Assembly: GCA_041395325.1 (NCBI GenBank)
Contig: JAWLAT010000016.1
Location: 1-64,000 of the forward strand
DNA length: 64,000 nucleotides
DNA from: JAWLAT01 sp041395325
Lineage (GTDB): Bacteria > Pseudomonadota > Gammaproteobacteria > Xanthomonadales > SZUA-5
Direction: 5' to 3'
Part shown: positions 17,186 through 27,000 of the stretch, one piece after another
Position numbering within the stretch: position 1 is the first letter of the stretch
How the letters are laid out: the number at the start of each line of letters is the position of its first letter
Position numbers and translations under genes: made by a program
Notes under the pieces: generated by a model
Databases searched by the model: none
The model's input: only the letters and a program-made list of their open reading frames with translations
What the model was told of the DNA's origin: nothing

Positions 17186-19032
17186 CACCTTCTCCTAACT
17201 GTAACGCTGTCAATTGCAGTACCAGTGGCGACGGTCCGAAGTTGATTTCCAATCTGCGCTCCAAAGCTTCGATTAACTCGTGGAGAAGTCGGAAACAGAT
17301 TGCTACCACATGTTTCACATCCGCCCAATTGTAGATCAACCAGGTGATCAACCTCTTGTCCAGGAGGAACTGCGGCGCCTGTCGCAGCGGAATAGTGACT
17401 TGACGCAGTCCCGGTTCTCCTTGGTGTTGTTTTGACCAGGCGCCCATCTCTCGCGGCACGCTTTAGGCAGTTTATTTTCGCCCTCCCGTATTGCTTTTCC
17501 TCATTCGTCCACCACGATCTGATCCGCAACGACAAACCCTTTAGACCGTCGGGATCGGTGACGAAGATCGGCTCAAGATCGCTGTAGGCGTATACATTCA
17601 ACCCACCCCGCAACCCAATCGGATCACTCTGCAAATACCTTCCACTCCCCGGCTCGTAGTCCCGGAAGTAGTTGTAGTGCGTGCCCGTTTCGGCATCGTA
17701 TTGCTGGCCGGGGAAGCGCAGATTGAGGGTGTAGCTAGTCAGTCCTCCGCTGGGTTGCTCGTTGGCCAGCGTATCGCCAAAGGGTGCGCTGTCCCAGCGC
17801 CAGATGGGTTGGTTGTTGGCGTTGAGCACCACTCGTGGGGTGTCGAGGTGGTCGGGCTGCAGGTGGTAGAGGTCCATGCCGCCGGCTTGCGTACCGTTCC
17901 ATGCGGTGGCGCTGCCGCCGCCGGTGGGGCCACCGTTGGTCGATCCCGGGCGTCGCTGGAGCACGGCGATCGGGGTGTCGTCCAGCCACAGGTATTCGAC
18001 CGCGTTCGCGCTGCTGCCGCCGACGGGATACTCGCCGATCAGGCGGCCGTCGACGTCGTAGACATATTCGATGCGGTCGGGGGCCTGGGCGCAGGGGCCG
18101 GCGTGATCGATCGCCTTGCAGACCCGTTCGCCGAAGGCGTTGTGGGCATAAGTGCTGGTCAAGCCGGCACGGCTGACTTCGATCAGTCGATTGCGGGCGT
18201 TGTAGCGGCTGGTGGTGCCGGTGCCGTCATTCAGCGTATTGCCGACCGCGTCATGTTGACGCGGGTTGGATCCGACCTGTTGCAGTCGGTTGCTGGCTGG
18301 GTCGATCGTGTAGGGAATCGGTGGATCGGCGTTGCGGGTCTCGCTGGTGCGGTTGCCGGTGCCGTCGTAGGCCCAGTTCAGCTCCACATTGGCGATGGAG
18401 CCTACCGTGGCGGCGTTGTGCGCCTCGGTGATGCGATCCAGATCGTCGTAGTCGAAGCTCCAGTCCTGCGCCGATCCGGCCGCGGCATCGTCGGCGATCG
18501 CGGTGATGCGGCTGGCCGGGTCGAAGCTGAGGCTGCGCTGGCCTGCCCCGGCGCTGTGCTGGCGGATACGCCCGTCGCGGTCGTAGGCGCGCCGGTACTG
18601 GCCACTGCTGCCATAGTCCCAGCTGCGCACCTCGCCGAAGGCGAAGTAGTCGACCGCGCGAATCACCTCCACGCCGTTGACGCTGACCGACATCACCCGG
18701 CCGTCGGCGCGATAGGCATAGCGCGCCACCGCCCCGGAAGGCAGCAAATGGCCTTCGACCCGACCGTTGGGCAGATAGCTGGTCTGCAGGGTGCGTGCGC
18801 TGCCGCTGCCGACCGTCTGTGCCTTGGCGATCAGACGGCTGTGGCTGTCATAGCGCAGCGCGGTATGGCCTGAGGCATCGGCCAGGCTGGTCAGCCGCCC
18901 GGTGCCGGCGTTGCCGGCGGTGGTGTCGTCATGGGCAAAGCTCAGCGTTTCGGCGGTCAGACCATCGAAGGCAGGATAGGGCGCAATACAACGCCGAGAA
19001 GCGCCAGACCCAGATCGCCTATCGTAAAACCA
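17185..19032 (-). pseudogene. Displaced Rhs tip with HNH-like nuclease end (no N-terminus)
   Basis: The frame is open from just after a TGA at 19033-19035 but has no convincing start codon. Rhs-like sequence (TGRLTSLADASGHTALRYDS) begins near 18985. YD repeats lead to the hallmark core end LRFPGQQYDAETGTHYNYF, RYLQSDPIGLRGGLNVYAYS and DPDGL. The final 130 residues form the variable tip, with PPGQEVDHLVDLQLGG followed by N-L-F-P-T and VNRSFG. This DH....LqLGG....N pattern is typical of HNH-type nuclease toxins. With the N-terminal shell missing it is likely an orphan tip displaced by recombination, usable only if recombined back onto a full Rhs gene. The immunity candidate at 16619-17185 follows by a one-base overlap. 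Confidence 0.8.
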
Positions 19033-19246
19033 TCATCCAGTAGCAGCTGAGAAAGAACCCGACACCCCCCCAAAGTGCCACAAAAAAGCAATAGACCTTT
19101 GAAACAAGGCCTAACCCACTCCCGCTTTCACTCCCAATTCGCCCAAAAATAAACCGATGAGGACTGCCATTGAGCAAGGAGACCACTGCGGCCCAAATAG
19201 AAAGCAAGGAGCCACCAGCGATAATGATTGGAAATAGGAAATCCAC
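19019..19246 (-). CDS. Small membrane protein, immunity candidate for the Cys-rich Rhs tip
   Basis: A GTG at 19246 lies 5 bases after the stop of the Rhs fragment ending at 19252; in-frame TTG codons at 19267 and nearby are alternative starts. The product of about 75 residues has two membrane segments, FPIIIAGGSLLSIWAAVVSLL and VYCFFVALWGGVGFFLSCYW. A small two-helix membrane protein directly after a toxin tip is the pattern expected for immunity to a membrane-acting toxin. The family is not recognised. Its 3' end overlaps the first codons of the open frame of the next Rhs fragment (to 19032), which suggests that the cassettes were joined here by recombination. Confidence 0.6.
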   Translation of the reverse strand: MDFLFPIIIAGGSLLSIWAAVVSLLNGSPHRFIFGRIGSESGSGLGLVSKVYCFFVALWGGVGFFLSCYWMMVLR

Positions 19247-19251
19247 CGTAC

Positions 19252-20520
19252 TCAATCGCAAGGCCAAAGCCAGCCAGCATACTTCCTAGCGAACCAACCC
19301 GCTAAGAACGCCAGCTCTGGACGTAGCACCCCAACAATGCATCCACCTACGGCCGCGTTCTTGGCCTCACAATTTATCGAACTTTTTAAGCACACTTTCC
19401 AGTCGCACGACAATATGTCGCGATAGCCACATTGGTCAACGCAGCAAGTGAAAAACTGCTTGCCCACGTTGGTCGTAAATCCAGCCGCAGCACCAGCAAT
19501 ACAGCGTCCCGCTGCGGAAATTATCATAGCTTCTAGCATTGCTGCGCTAGGAACAAGACCGAGCTCGTCGTACTGTTGGTTCGGCGCTGATTCTGAATAA
19601 GCGAACGTTGCCAAACCACCCCATAGCCCAATCGGATCCGACTCCACATACCTCGCCACCCCCGCCTCATAATCCCGAAAGTAGTTGTAATGCAGCCCCG
19701 ACTCGCCGTCGTACTGCTGCCCAGGGAAGCGCAGGTGAAACACCACCCGCGTGCCATCTCCATCCGGGTCTTCCAGCGCCTGTTCGGTGCCGTAGGCGTT
19801 ATTGCCACCCGTCTCGCCGGTTGTCAGCGGCCAGCGCCAGACGGTCGTGCCTTGCGGCGGACTGTCACCGTGCAGGCTAGTCAGGGCGCGGGGGCTGTTG
19901 AGGTGGTCTGAGTGGATGGCGCGGATCAGGGGGTGGCCGTTGTCCATTCGCACGCTGGCAATTGGCGTGCTGTCCAGCCACAGAATCTCTTCATCGATGC
20001 GCCAGTCGGTGGCGCCTTCCGGCACGTACCGGCCGATCAGCTGGCCGGACTCGTCATAGGCGTACAGATACGCTTCGGTTGCGGTCTGCTTGGCGACGCG
20101 TTCGCCGCGGCCGTTGTATTCGTATCTGGCCAACTCCATGCCTCCGCTGAGGATGCGGGTCAGGCGGTTGCGTTCATCGTACTCGCTGCTGGCGTTCTGC
20201 GCATTGAGTACCGAGATGCCGGTCAGGGTGTTGCCGACTTCATCGTAATTGCGCGGGGTGGCGTCGACGGATTGCAGGCGGTGGCTGAAATCGGCATAGG
20301 TTGGGTCGGTGGGGAAGACCGGGGCGGCGGGCGTGTTGGTGTAGCTCAGCTGCTCGGTGGCGCCGTCCCTGGTACGGGCGGTGCGGTTGCCGGTGGGGTC
20401 GAAGTTGTAGCTTTCGATCAGGGCGGCATTCTGGTCGCGCACCTGGCTCAGGCGATCGAGGCGGTCGTAGTCGTACTGGCGGTCGGTTTCGAGAGCGCTG
20501 GCGATGGCGGTGATGTCAAG
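19252..20520 (-). pseudogene. Displaced Rhs tip with Cys-rich unknown toxin domain (no N-terminus)
   Basis: The frame opens at 20520, just after a TGA that lies inside a 16-bp tandem duplication, and has no start codon. It begins with YD repeats (YDYDRLDRLSQVRDQ) and reaches the canonical core end LRFPGQQYDGESGLHYNYFR, YVESDPIGLWGG and YDELGL. The variable tip of about 100 residues has nine Cys, including CC, and two hydrophobic stretches (MLEAMIISAAGRCIAGAAAG and LAFLAGWFARKYAGWLW). I do not recognise it. Together with the membrane-type immunity candidate downstream, a membrane-damaging activity is plausible but inferred. The 5' break coincides with the upstream end of RAYT copy 2. Confidence 0.8.
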
Positions 20521-20544
20521 TCACCGGGATGTCAAGTCACCGGG
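20513..20544. repeat. 16-bp tandem duplication at the Rhs/RAYT junction
   Basis: ATGTCAAGTCACCGGG occurs twice in tandem, at 20513-20528 and 20529-20544. The left edge is where the Rhs frame ends, and the right copy runs into the REP unit GGGACACGCAAACACTC starting at 20542. Confidence 0.8.
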
Positions 20545-20635
20545 ACACGCAAACACTCCGAAGCAGATTAATCCGCCTCAAACCGCCGCCATCTGCCGGC
20601 AGACGCCACCCAGATGATGCGGCACGCTGTCCTTC
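20542..20635. repeat. REP-like unit upstream of RAYT copy 2
   Basis: The unit has GGGACACGCAAACACTC (20542-20558), GCAGATTAATCCGCC, the palindrome TCTGCCGGCAGA (20592-20603) and GATGATGCGGCA just before the RAYT start. The same order precedes RAYT copy 1. The distance from palindrome to start codon is 32 bases in both copies. Confidence 0.75.
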
Positions 20636-21721
20636 ATGACTACCGCGAGATCCACGATTGCGCCGCCTGGCTCGGCTGGCTACTACCACTGCGTCAGCCG
20701 CTGTGTGCGGCGTGCCTGGTTGTGCGGCTCGGACCGACTCACCGGCAAGTCCTATGATCATCGGCGCGACTGGGTGGTGACGCGGCTGACCGAACTGGCT
20801 TCGATCTTCGGCGTCCGTGTCCTGGCTTACGCAGCCATGTCCAACCACTTGCATCTGGCTTTGGAATTCGACCCAGCCTGGGTGGACAACTGGACTGATG
20901 TCGAATGTCTGGACCGCTGGCTGCGGCTGTACTGCCCGGCTGACTATTCCGAACAGCAGAGGGCCAGGCGGATCCATGTCTGGCTGGGGCAACCTGAGCG
21001 CATCGCTCAGATTCGGCAGCGCCTGGCCTCGGTCAGTGAGTTCATGAAGTGCCTCAACGAGCACATCGCCCGACAGGCCAACCTGGAGGACGGCTGCACT
21101 GGGCGATTCTGGGAAGGTCGCTTCAAGTGTCAGCGGCTGCTGGACGAGCAGGCGGTTCTTTCCGCGATGGTGTATGTGGATCTGAACCCGATCCGCGCGG
21201 CCATGGCGACCGATCTGGAGTCCAGCGACTACACGTCGATCCAGCAGCGGCTTAGAGAGACCGCGGAGCGCTTGGGTGATGTCGACAAGCTGCTGCAGCC
21301 TGTCGCTGGCGTGCCAGGTGAGCTGGCGTTGGGAATCTCGGTTCGGCACTACCTGGGGCTGGTCGACTGGACCGGCCGGGTCATGTATCCGACCAAGCGC
21401 GGCAAGATCGATGGAGCCGCACCTGGACCCGCCAGGTCAAGGGCACCGAATCGGACTTCTACCGCGTCATTGGCGCCGCCGAGCAGATCCTGGCCTATGC
21501 CGAGGACATCGGACAGCGCTGGCTGCAGGGCATCGGTGTGGCTCGACTGCTCAATGAGCGGCGGGCCAAGCCCAAACCTACCTGATCAACGAGAAAAGCG
21601 AAGCCGCCGACATGGTTCGGCGGTTGCAGTGTGCCTCGATTATGGGATTTCGTGCGTCCAGAGCACCAAACGACCGCAGATCGACCGATCTGGCCTTCAC
21701 CACCTCAGGCAGCCCACCTAA
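20636..21721 (+). CDS. REP-associated tyrosine transposase (RAYT), copy 2
   Basis: The first 265 residues are nearly identical to copy 1, including AYAAMSNHLHLALEFDP with the His-Leu-His pair and VYVDLNPIRAAMA. After KRGKIDGAAP a deletion of roughly 84 bases relative to copy 1 shifts the frame. The reading frame as written then continues with unrelated Arg/Ser/Pro-rich sequence to 21721. In another frame the original extension WTRQVKGTESDFYRVIGAAE, then LQGIGVARLLNERRAKPKPT, is intact and ends at 21585. The catalytic part therefore looks complete but the C-terminus is altered. The gene lies between a displaced Rhs tip and an orphan TPR gene, on the opposite strand, and may have helped to rearrange the locus. 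Confidence 0.85.
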   Translation: MTTARSTIAPPGSAGYYHCVSRCVRRAWLCGSDRLTGKSYDHRRDWVVTRLTELASIFGVRVLAYAAMSNHLHLALEFDPAWVDNWTDVECLDRWLRLYCPADYSEQQRARRIHVWLGQPERIAQIRQRLASVSEFMKCLNEHIARQANLEDGCTGRFWEGRFKCQRLLDEQAVLSAMVYVDLNPIRAAMATDLESSDYTSIQQRLRETAERLGDVDKLLQPVAGVPGELALGISVRHYLGLVDWTGRVMYPTKRGKIDGAAPGPARSRAPNRTSTASLAPPSRSWPMPRTSDSAGCRASVWLDCSMSGGPSPNLPDQREKRSRRHGSAVAVCLDYGISCVQSTKRPQIDRSGLHHLRQPT

Positions 21722-21777
21722 ATGCGCGCTATTCGCACCAACGTCAGGCGAGCCGCTGAAAGTGCGGGTGTCCTGAG
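21573..21777. repeat. RAYT tail repeat, copy A
   Basis: This 205-base segment is matched over its full length by 23407-23611, at roughly 85% identity by eye. It contains the hairpin CCGCCGA-CATGGT-TCGGCGG (21604-21623), the conserved stretch TTTCGTGCGTCCAGAGCA, and ends in AGTGCGGGTGTCCTGAG. It follows RAYT copy 2 directly and probably is the 3' end of the mobile unit. Confidence 0.75.
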
Positions 21778-21797
21778 CATCTCGCGGCTTTGTTGCG

Positions 21798-22337
21798 CTA
21801 CTCGAAGAGCCCGTAAACCACCATACGTTCATACAGAAACTCGGTTCTCAACCCACTTTCATAGGCCCTCACAAACTCGACCCGTGCTTTCTCAAGCTGA
21901 TCCTGTCCTTCATAGGCGATCCCGCGGTTGTAGTACGCCTCGCCGTACCCGGGCTTCAATTCCAAGGCTCTATCATACTCGTCCATCGCGCGTTCAAAAT
22001 CACCACGATCGTCATACGCATTTCCCCTATTCACGTAGTCGTCCCAGACATCCGCCGGCTTCAATTCAATGGCCTCAGTAAATGCCGCAATCGCAGCATC
22101 TGGCATTTTGGCCCTGCGGTAGGCAATTCCGATATTTCGGTGCGTCCTCGCCAACATTGCCTGCCCCAACTCTCCGGTCTTGATGCAATCTTTGAAAAGC
22201 TCAACCGCAACAAGATGATTTCCTACCTGCGTCTCTCTCCACCCCTCCTTGCATAGTGTCAAGTCCTCCGCGTGAGCCCCGATCGGAAAAAATATCAATA
22301 TCCCAGCTAAAAACAGCAGCGCCCTTTGTATAGCCAT
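21798..22337 (-). CDS. Secreted TPR protein
   Basis: The ATG at 22337 has GGAGGGG 7 bases upstream. Residues 1-23 are a signal peptide (MAIQRALLFLAGILIFFPIGAHA). The mature part of about 155 residues is made of roughly three to four TPR units, including NIGIAYRRAKMPDAAIAAFTEAIEL, YVNRGNAYDDRGDFERAMDEYDRAL and YYNRGIAYEGQDQLEKARVEF. TPR proteins bind other proteins, and this one should act in the periplasm or outside. It lies between a RAYT tail repeat and another small orphan gene in the Rhs cassette region, so it may be a leftover immunity or accessory gene; that is inference from position. Confidence 0.75.
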   Translation of the reverse strand: MAIQRALLFLAGILIFFPIGAHAEDLTLCKEGWRETQVGNHLVAVELFKDCIKTGELGQAMLARTHRNIGIAYRRAKMPDAAIAAFTEAIELKPADVWDDYVNRGNAYDDRGDFERAMDEYDRALELKPGYGEAYYNRGIAYEGQDQLEKARVEFVRAYESGLRTEFLYERMVVYGLFE

Positions 22338-22427
22338 GACAGCCCCTCCCCTATTGGCCCAGCAAGATTTTACTGTATTGAATCACCTGCTAACTCGCTA
22401 CCACAGAAACAGAACCGTTCTCGGGAA

Positions 22428-23162
22428 TCATCTTGTCTCCAACAACCAGACACAACGGTAAGTGTCAGTGATAAACTTGGTATCTCCCGTCTCTTGCAGT
22501 TCAAATTGGGGAACGTGGCTGAGCTTGTGTCTTTGCAACTCAGCCGCAAGCGTCAGCCTCATCGATTCCGGGTGCATCTGACGTTCAATCGAATCCTGCC
22601 AGGCAACTACATCAATAGGCGGGGTCCAAGCACTCATTATTGACAGCGAAGCATCCAAACATTCTTGCGCATACTCTAGTTTCCCGCACCAACTCGCCAA
22701 CAGAATGACGTCGCGGAATATTGCATGGCAATATTTCGCGACAGCGAAATCACGTTTCTGCTGAATAAACTCTGCGTGGAGCTCCACTATGCGAGGCCAT
22801 GACAGCAAATCGGCATCGAGATCTGGCACCAATCCCCTAAGGGTCTCAGCCGCTTCTCCGTACTGTTCCAAATGATGCGCTATTTTTATTTTCCTTGGCA
22901 GAGCCTTCTGACGAAAGTCTGGAACCTCGAACACTAGCGAAAGCAAAATTGACAAGGACGGGGAAAGCAGATTATGAACATGGAATTTCGGTATATATAT
23001 ATCGTTGGAGCGAGTCCGGTCCAGCAGAACCCCCATAAGAAGCGGCCCGTGGCGCTTAAGCAACCACAATGGCTTATAAATACCCAGTGAAGGGAATGTT
23101 TCTGACCAATCTGAAGTGATTTCCCTTTTAATAACTGGAGTCAAGGTTGCGGGCTTACTCAT
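22428..23162 (-). CDS. Unrecognised soluble protein, possible orphan immunity gene
   Basis: The ATG at 23162 has GAGG 7 bases upstream. The 244-residue product has no signal peptide. Its N-terminal part contains WSETFPSLGIYKPLWLLKRH and GPLLMGVLLDRTRSNDIYIP, then FHVHNLL, and the rest is helical with several Trp and Cys. I do not recognise the domain, although proteins with a similar N-terminal pattern are, as far as I recall, found near Rhs and related toxin genes. The AT-richer composition and placement between two RAYT-type tails downstream of the complete Rhs gene fit an orphan immunity gene whose toxin tip has been lost. Confidence 0.65.
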   Translation of the reverse strand: MSKPATLTPVIKREITSDWSETFPSLGIYKPLWLLKRHGPLLMGVLLDRTRSNDIYIPKFHVHNLLSPSLSILLSLVFEVPDFRQKALPRKIKIAHHLEQYGEAAETLRGLVPDLDADLLSWPRIVELHAEFIQQKRDFAVAKYCHAIFRDVILLASWCGKLEYAQECLDASLSIMSAWTPPIDVVAWQDSIERQMHPESMRLTLAAELQRHKLSHVPQFELQETGDTKFITDTYRCVWLLETR

Positions 23163-23406
23163 GGATTAACCTCAGTCTGACCGGATTCCCTGGAACACAA
23201 AAATGACCCGACGCAGGATAGTCGGCGACAACGTTGTGCTTCGATATCGAGATCTCGGACATCAACTCGGCCCATCACCCGCCGATCGTCTGATCTATCC
23301 TGCTGCGTCCCCGCTACCTCACCCAAATAGGAACCGATCACATAGACTCGGGCGGCGCTGCAGAAGCTTGCGTGTCCCGATCGGCGGCCCAGCGACGGGC
23401 GGAGCC

Positions 23407-23611
23407 CAAACCAGCCTGATCAACGAGACAAGCGCAGCCGCCGACATGGTTCGGCGGTTGCGGTGAGCCTCGAATACGGAATTTCGTGCGTCCAGAGCAT
23501 CTATTGGCCGCCGATCGACCGATCTGGCCTTCTCCGACTGAAGCAATCCACCAAAATGCGAGCTATTCGCACCAACGTCAGACGTTCCGCTGAGAGTGCG
23601 GGTGTCCTGAG
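23407..23611. repeat. RAYT tail repeat, copy B (solo)
   Basis: This 205-base segment aligns end to end with 21573-21777. It keeps the hairpin CCGCCGA-CATGGT-TCGGCGG at 23438-23457 and ends in AGTGCGGGTGTCCTGAG. No transposase gene is attached, so it is either a solo element moved in trans or the scar of a deleted RAYT copy. It ends 10 bases before the stop of the immunity candidate at 23621. Confidence 0.75.
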
Positions 23612-23620
23612 TGTCTGTGA

Positions 23621-24076
23621 CTATTTTCGCGATGACTCTATCAAAATCCTTAGCTCTTTGCTTCCCGGCTCCTCCCCCCATTCCTCGAGCAGTTCACTTA
23701 TGCAGTCTCCGATGATCAGCCTAGCAGCCTCCCGATCAATTTTCGCTTCCGATCTTTCAACCCGACCGCTCACCGCACCTGCCAAAGCAAAGAGAGTGTC
23801 GATGAACCGCCCTACGTAGCTCGAGGACAACGTCGCAAGTGGATATGAAACCAGCATTTTTTCACAACCGTCCCTAGCGTCCGCTACTTCGCCACCAATT
23901 ATCGTGTCGATGTTTGCGATCGTCTCCGACTGCCATGGTTCGCCACGTTCTGGGCAAGGTAGCGCATAGACATCGTAGTAGAGCACCATTCCCAAAGACT
24001 GCATCACAATATTCAACTCCCCGCCCGACAAAGCCTTTGACGGAATCACTTCGAATGTCACTTGCTCATGAAACAT
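23621..24076 (-). CDS. Immunity candidate for the full-length Rhs protein
   Basis: The ATG at 24076 lies 18 bases after the stop of the 3,532-residue Rhs gene, with GAGAGG about 10 bases upstream. The 151-residue product is soluble, acidic at the C-terminus (ELLEEWGEEPGSKELRILIE) and has no signal peptide. It begins MFHEQVTFEVIPSKALSGGE. The family is not recognised. The location directly after an Rhs gene with a nuclease-like tip is the standard place for its cytoplasmic immunity protein. The composition is AT-richer than the Rhs core. It is the last gene of the central operon before the RAYT repeat. Confidence 0.7.
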   Translation of the reverse strand: MFHEQVTFEVIPSKALSGGELNIVMQSLGMVLYYDVYALPCPERGEPWQSETIANIDTIIGGEVADARDGCEKMLVSYPLATLSSSYVGRFIDTLFALAGAVSGRVERSEAKIDREAARLIIGDCISELLEEWGEEPGSKELRILIESSRK

Positions 24077-24094
24077 GATTTGCTTGCCTCTCCA

Positions 24095-27000
24095 TCACAG
24101 TATGCCTGTCGTTGTCGGAACCGTGTGCCGATAGGGATCGACTGCACCGTGCTGATCCGGAGTTAGCTCCCTTAAGTTTAATGGGTCGCTAGCACCTCCT
24201 GCCCGCTGCGGAATCACATGATGCAGCTCCCTTGATTCGAAGTTTCCAGTCCGAGGATTGTAGTCCTGCGGGGCGCTACCGCGTTGCATCCTGCGCAAAT
24301 TTTCAACACTAAACTCCCGGGTTTTCGCGGCAGCGAGGGCCCTATTTTTCCAGTATCGAGATTGTATCGTTCCCCAAGAAGGAGCACTACCATCCGGAAG
24401 GGGTTTGTCTATCGCATCCCCTCTCTGCCACCGCCGAAAATGAATCTTGCCATCAGCAAGCGCTGAGACATTGGTTTGAGCTAGCGCCCCCCGATTTGAA
24501 TTTGCGCCAGCATTCCCCAATACGTGAGCCTGGTCTGCAGAAACCCCAAGAATACCGGAAGGATCCTCAATCGTGGTTCCGTGTTTCGAAACAGCCGCAA
24601 TCCTCTTATCACCGACGCCAAACACAGTCGACCCGATGTTCTTTCCAGCTTTGGCTGGATTGAAATTGCTCAGAACATCATAGATGGCTTTAGACTCGCC
24701 ATTTAGAACGGATTCGTACGTAGCTAGGACACTAGCGCCGACCGCGCTACCCGCGGCAATAGTCGATTCACCGGGCCTATCCGCAAAGGCTTCAGCAGCC
24801 GGAGCTGCCGCTCCAACGAAACTGCTCGTTTCATGGTAGGCCTCTCGCGCTAGGCCGCTAAAGGCTGTTTCCGGAACTCCAACCGCGTCTCCCAGCATGT
24901 CTGTTCCGGCAACCATTGCATTTGCAAATAGGTTTGCTCCTACCACCAGAAAACTGCCCGCTTCCGCGGTCAGATAACTTGCACCTGCACCGCCCCACGC
25001 GACTGCCAGTCCTGGCTTGGCGTACCAAGGGGAATCCCGCCACGCCCCCTTAGCGTTGTCTGCAACGGCCAATGATGCTTCGCTTAACCGACTGGTTACA
25101 CCCTGCGCATCCTCGTTAAGCAAGGTTATGCGCCCATCCGGATCAACCCAAACCCCCGGATTCCCATTCCCATACAAATACGAATTCAGCGTAATCGGTC
25201 GAAGCCCATCCCCCTCCCAGGGATCCACACTCCCGAACCGCCCCACCCCCGGCAGGGACTGGCGCGCCTGCGCATACAGCTGATCGGTCGCGGTATCCCG
25301 CAAGTAGCCCGTGAAGCCGATTGGGTTGACGTGTGCTTGGGTTTGCTCCAGCACCACGCCCCAAGGGTCGAGCCGGTAGCGAACGGCGATGGCGGCGGCT
25401 TCGTCGGTGAGGATCAGCGGGGTGCCCAGGGCGTCCAGCTGGTAGCTGTACTCGGCGCCTTGTTCGCTGCTGGCCAGGATCCAGCCGTTGGCGTGGCTGT
25501 AGCGGGCCAGGGGGTTGCCGAGGGCGTTGGTGCGAGTGGCGAGCTTGAGGCCGTCCCACTGGTAGTGCTCGCGGCTGCCGGCGTCGGTGCGGGCGCTGCG
25601 CTGGCCGCCGTTGGCGCTGCCACGGCTGAGGCGGTGGTATTCGTAGCGGACCAGGGGCTCGGCGCTGGGGCTGCCTTGTCGAATCGCGAGCAGGCGGTCG
25701 GTGGCGCTGTAGCTGTAGTGGGTGGTCTGGCCACCGCTGGTCTGGGCGGTCTGGCGGCCGGCTTCGTCGTAGTCGTAATGGGTGACGACCTGTCCGCCAC
25801 TGTCGCGGATGTCGGTGAGGCGGTCGCGGGGGTCGAAATCGGCGGTGCTGAGCTGGCCGCCGGTGGTGGTCTGCGTGCGGTTGCCGACCGCGTCCAGGAT
25901 GTAGCTGGTCTGGCCTTCCGGTGCGGTGTAGCCGGTCAGGCGATCGGCATCGTCGTAGTCGTAGCTGGTCAGCCAGCTTTGACTCTGGGCCTCGATGGTT
26001 TCGGTCTGCCGGTTGCCATTGGCGTCGAAGCTGTAGGTACTCAGCAGCACCGCCGCCGCGCCCAGCCAGTGGCGAACCGCGTTCATGCGCCCTGCCCCGT
26101 CGTACTGCACCTGCGTGCGCACACCGTTGCCGTGGCTGATCTCGCCCCAACGGCCGGCGGCCGTGGGATCGAGCCCGATGGCTGCGGCGTCAGGCGGGGT
26201 GACGACGGTGATCTGGTCCAGCCCGTTGTAGACATAGACCGTCTCTCCTTCCGGACCGGTCCTGGCCAGGCGATTGTCGGCCGCATCATAGCGCTGGCTG
26301 AAGCTCAGTCCATTGCGGTCGGTGGCCTGGATCAACCGGTCCAGATCATCGAAGGCATAGCTGCTGGTGCACACGGTGCCGCCGCCGGGGCAACTGCCCG
26401 AGCTCAGCGTTTCAGTGACCTGGATGATCGCGTCGTTGCCGTTGTACTCGTAGTCGATCGACTCGATGCCGTCTTCGGTGACCGGTGCGAAGGTCTCGCT
26501 CACCAGGCGATGACGCTCGTCGAAAACGCGCATGATCTGCTGGCCATTGGCCCGGATCGTGGTCTCCGGATTGCCTTCCGGATCGCGCTCCGTGATCTCG
26601 GTGGCGCCACCCGGGTAGTGCATGGCCGTCATGCGGTCGAGCTCGTCGAACTCGAAGGTGCGGGTGTGGTTGTTGGCATCCAGGATCGAGGTGCGATTGC
26701 CGTTCTCGTCGTAGCCGTACTCGGTGCGCTGTGTCAGCGGATTGACCACGGCGACCAGCCGATTGGCGTCGTCAAACTCGAAGATCCATTCGGTCGCCAG
26801 CGGCCGTGTCATGGCGGTGCGGTTGCCGTTGCCGTCGTAGTCGTAGACTGTGGTCTCGTCCAGATCGTTGGTCTCGCTGACGAGTCGTCGACGCTCGTCG
26901 TACTGATAGGCCACAGCCAGTCCGTCGGGATCGGTCTGGCTGGCCAGATCGTCGGCGGCGGTCCAGCTGCGCTCGATGCGGGCACCCTCGGGCAGCGTTT

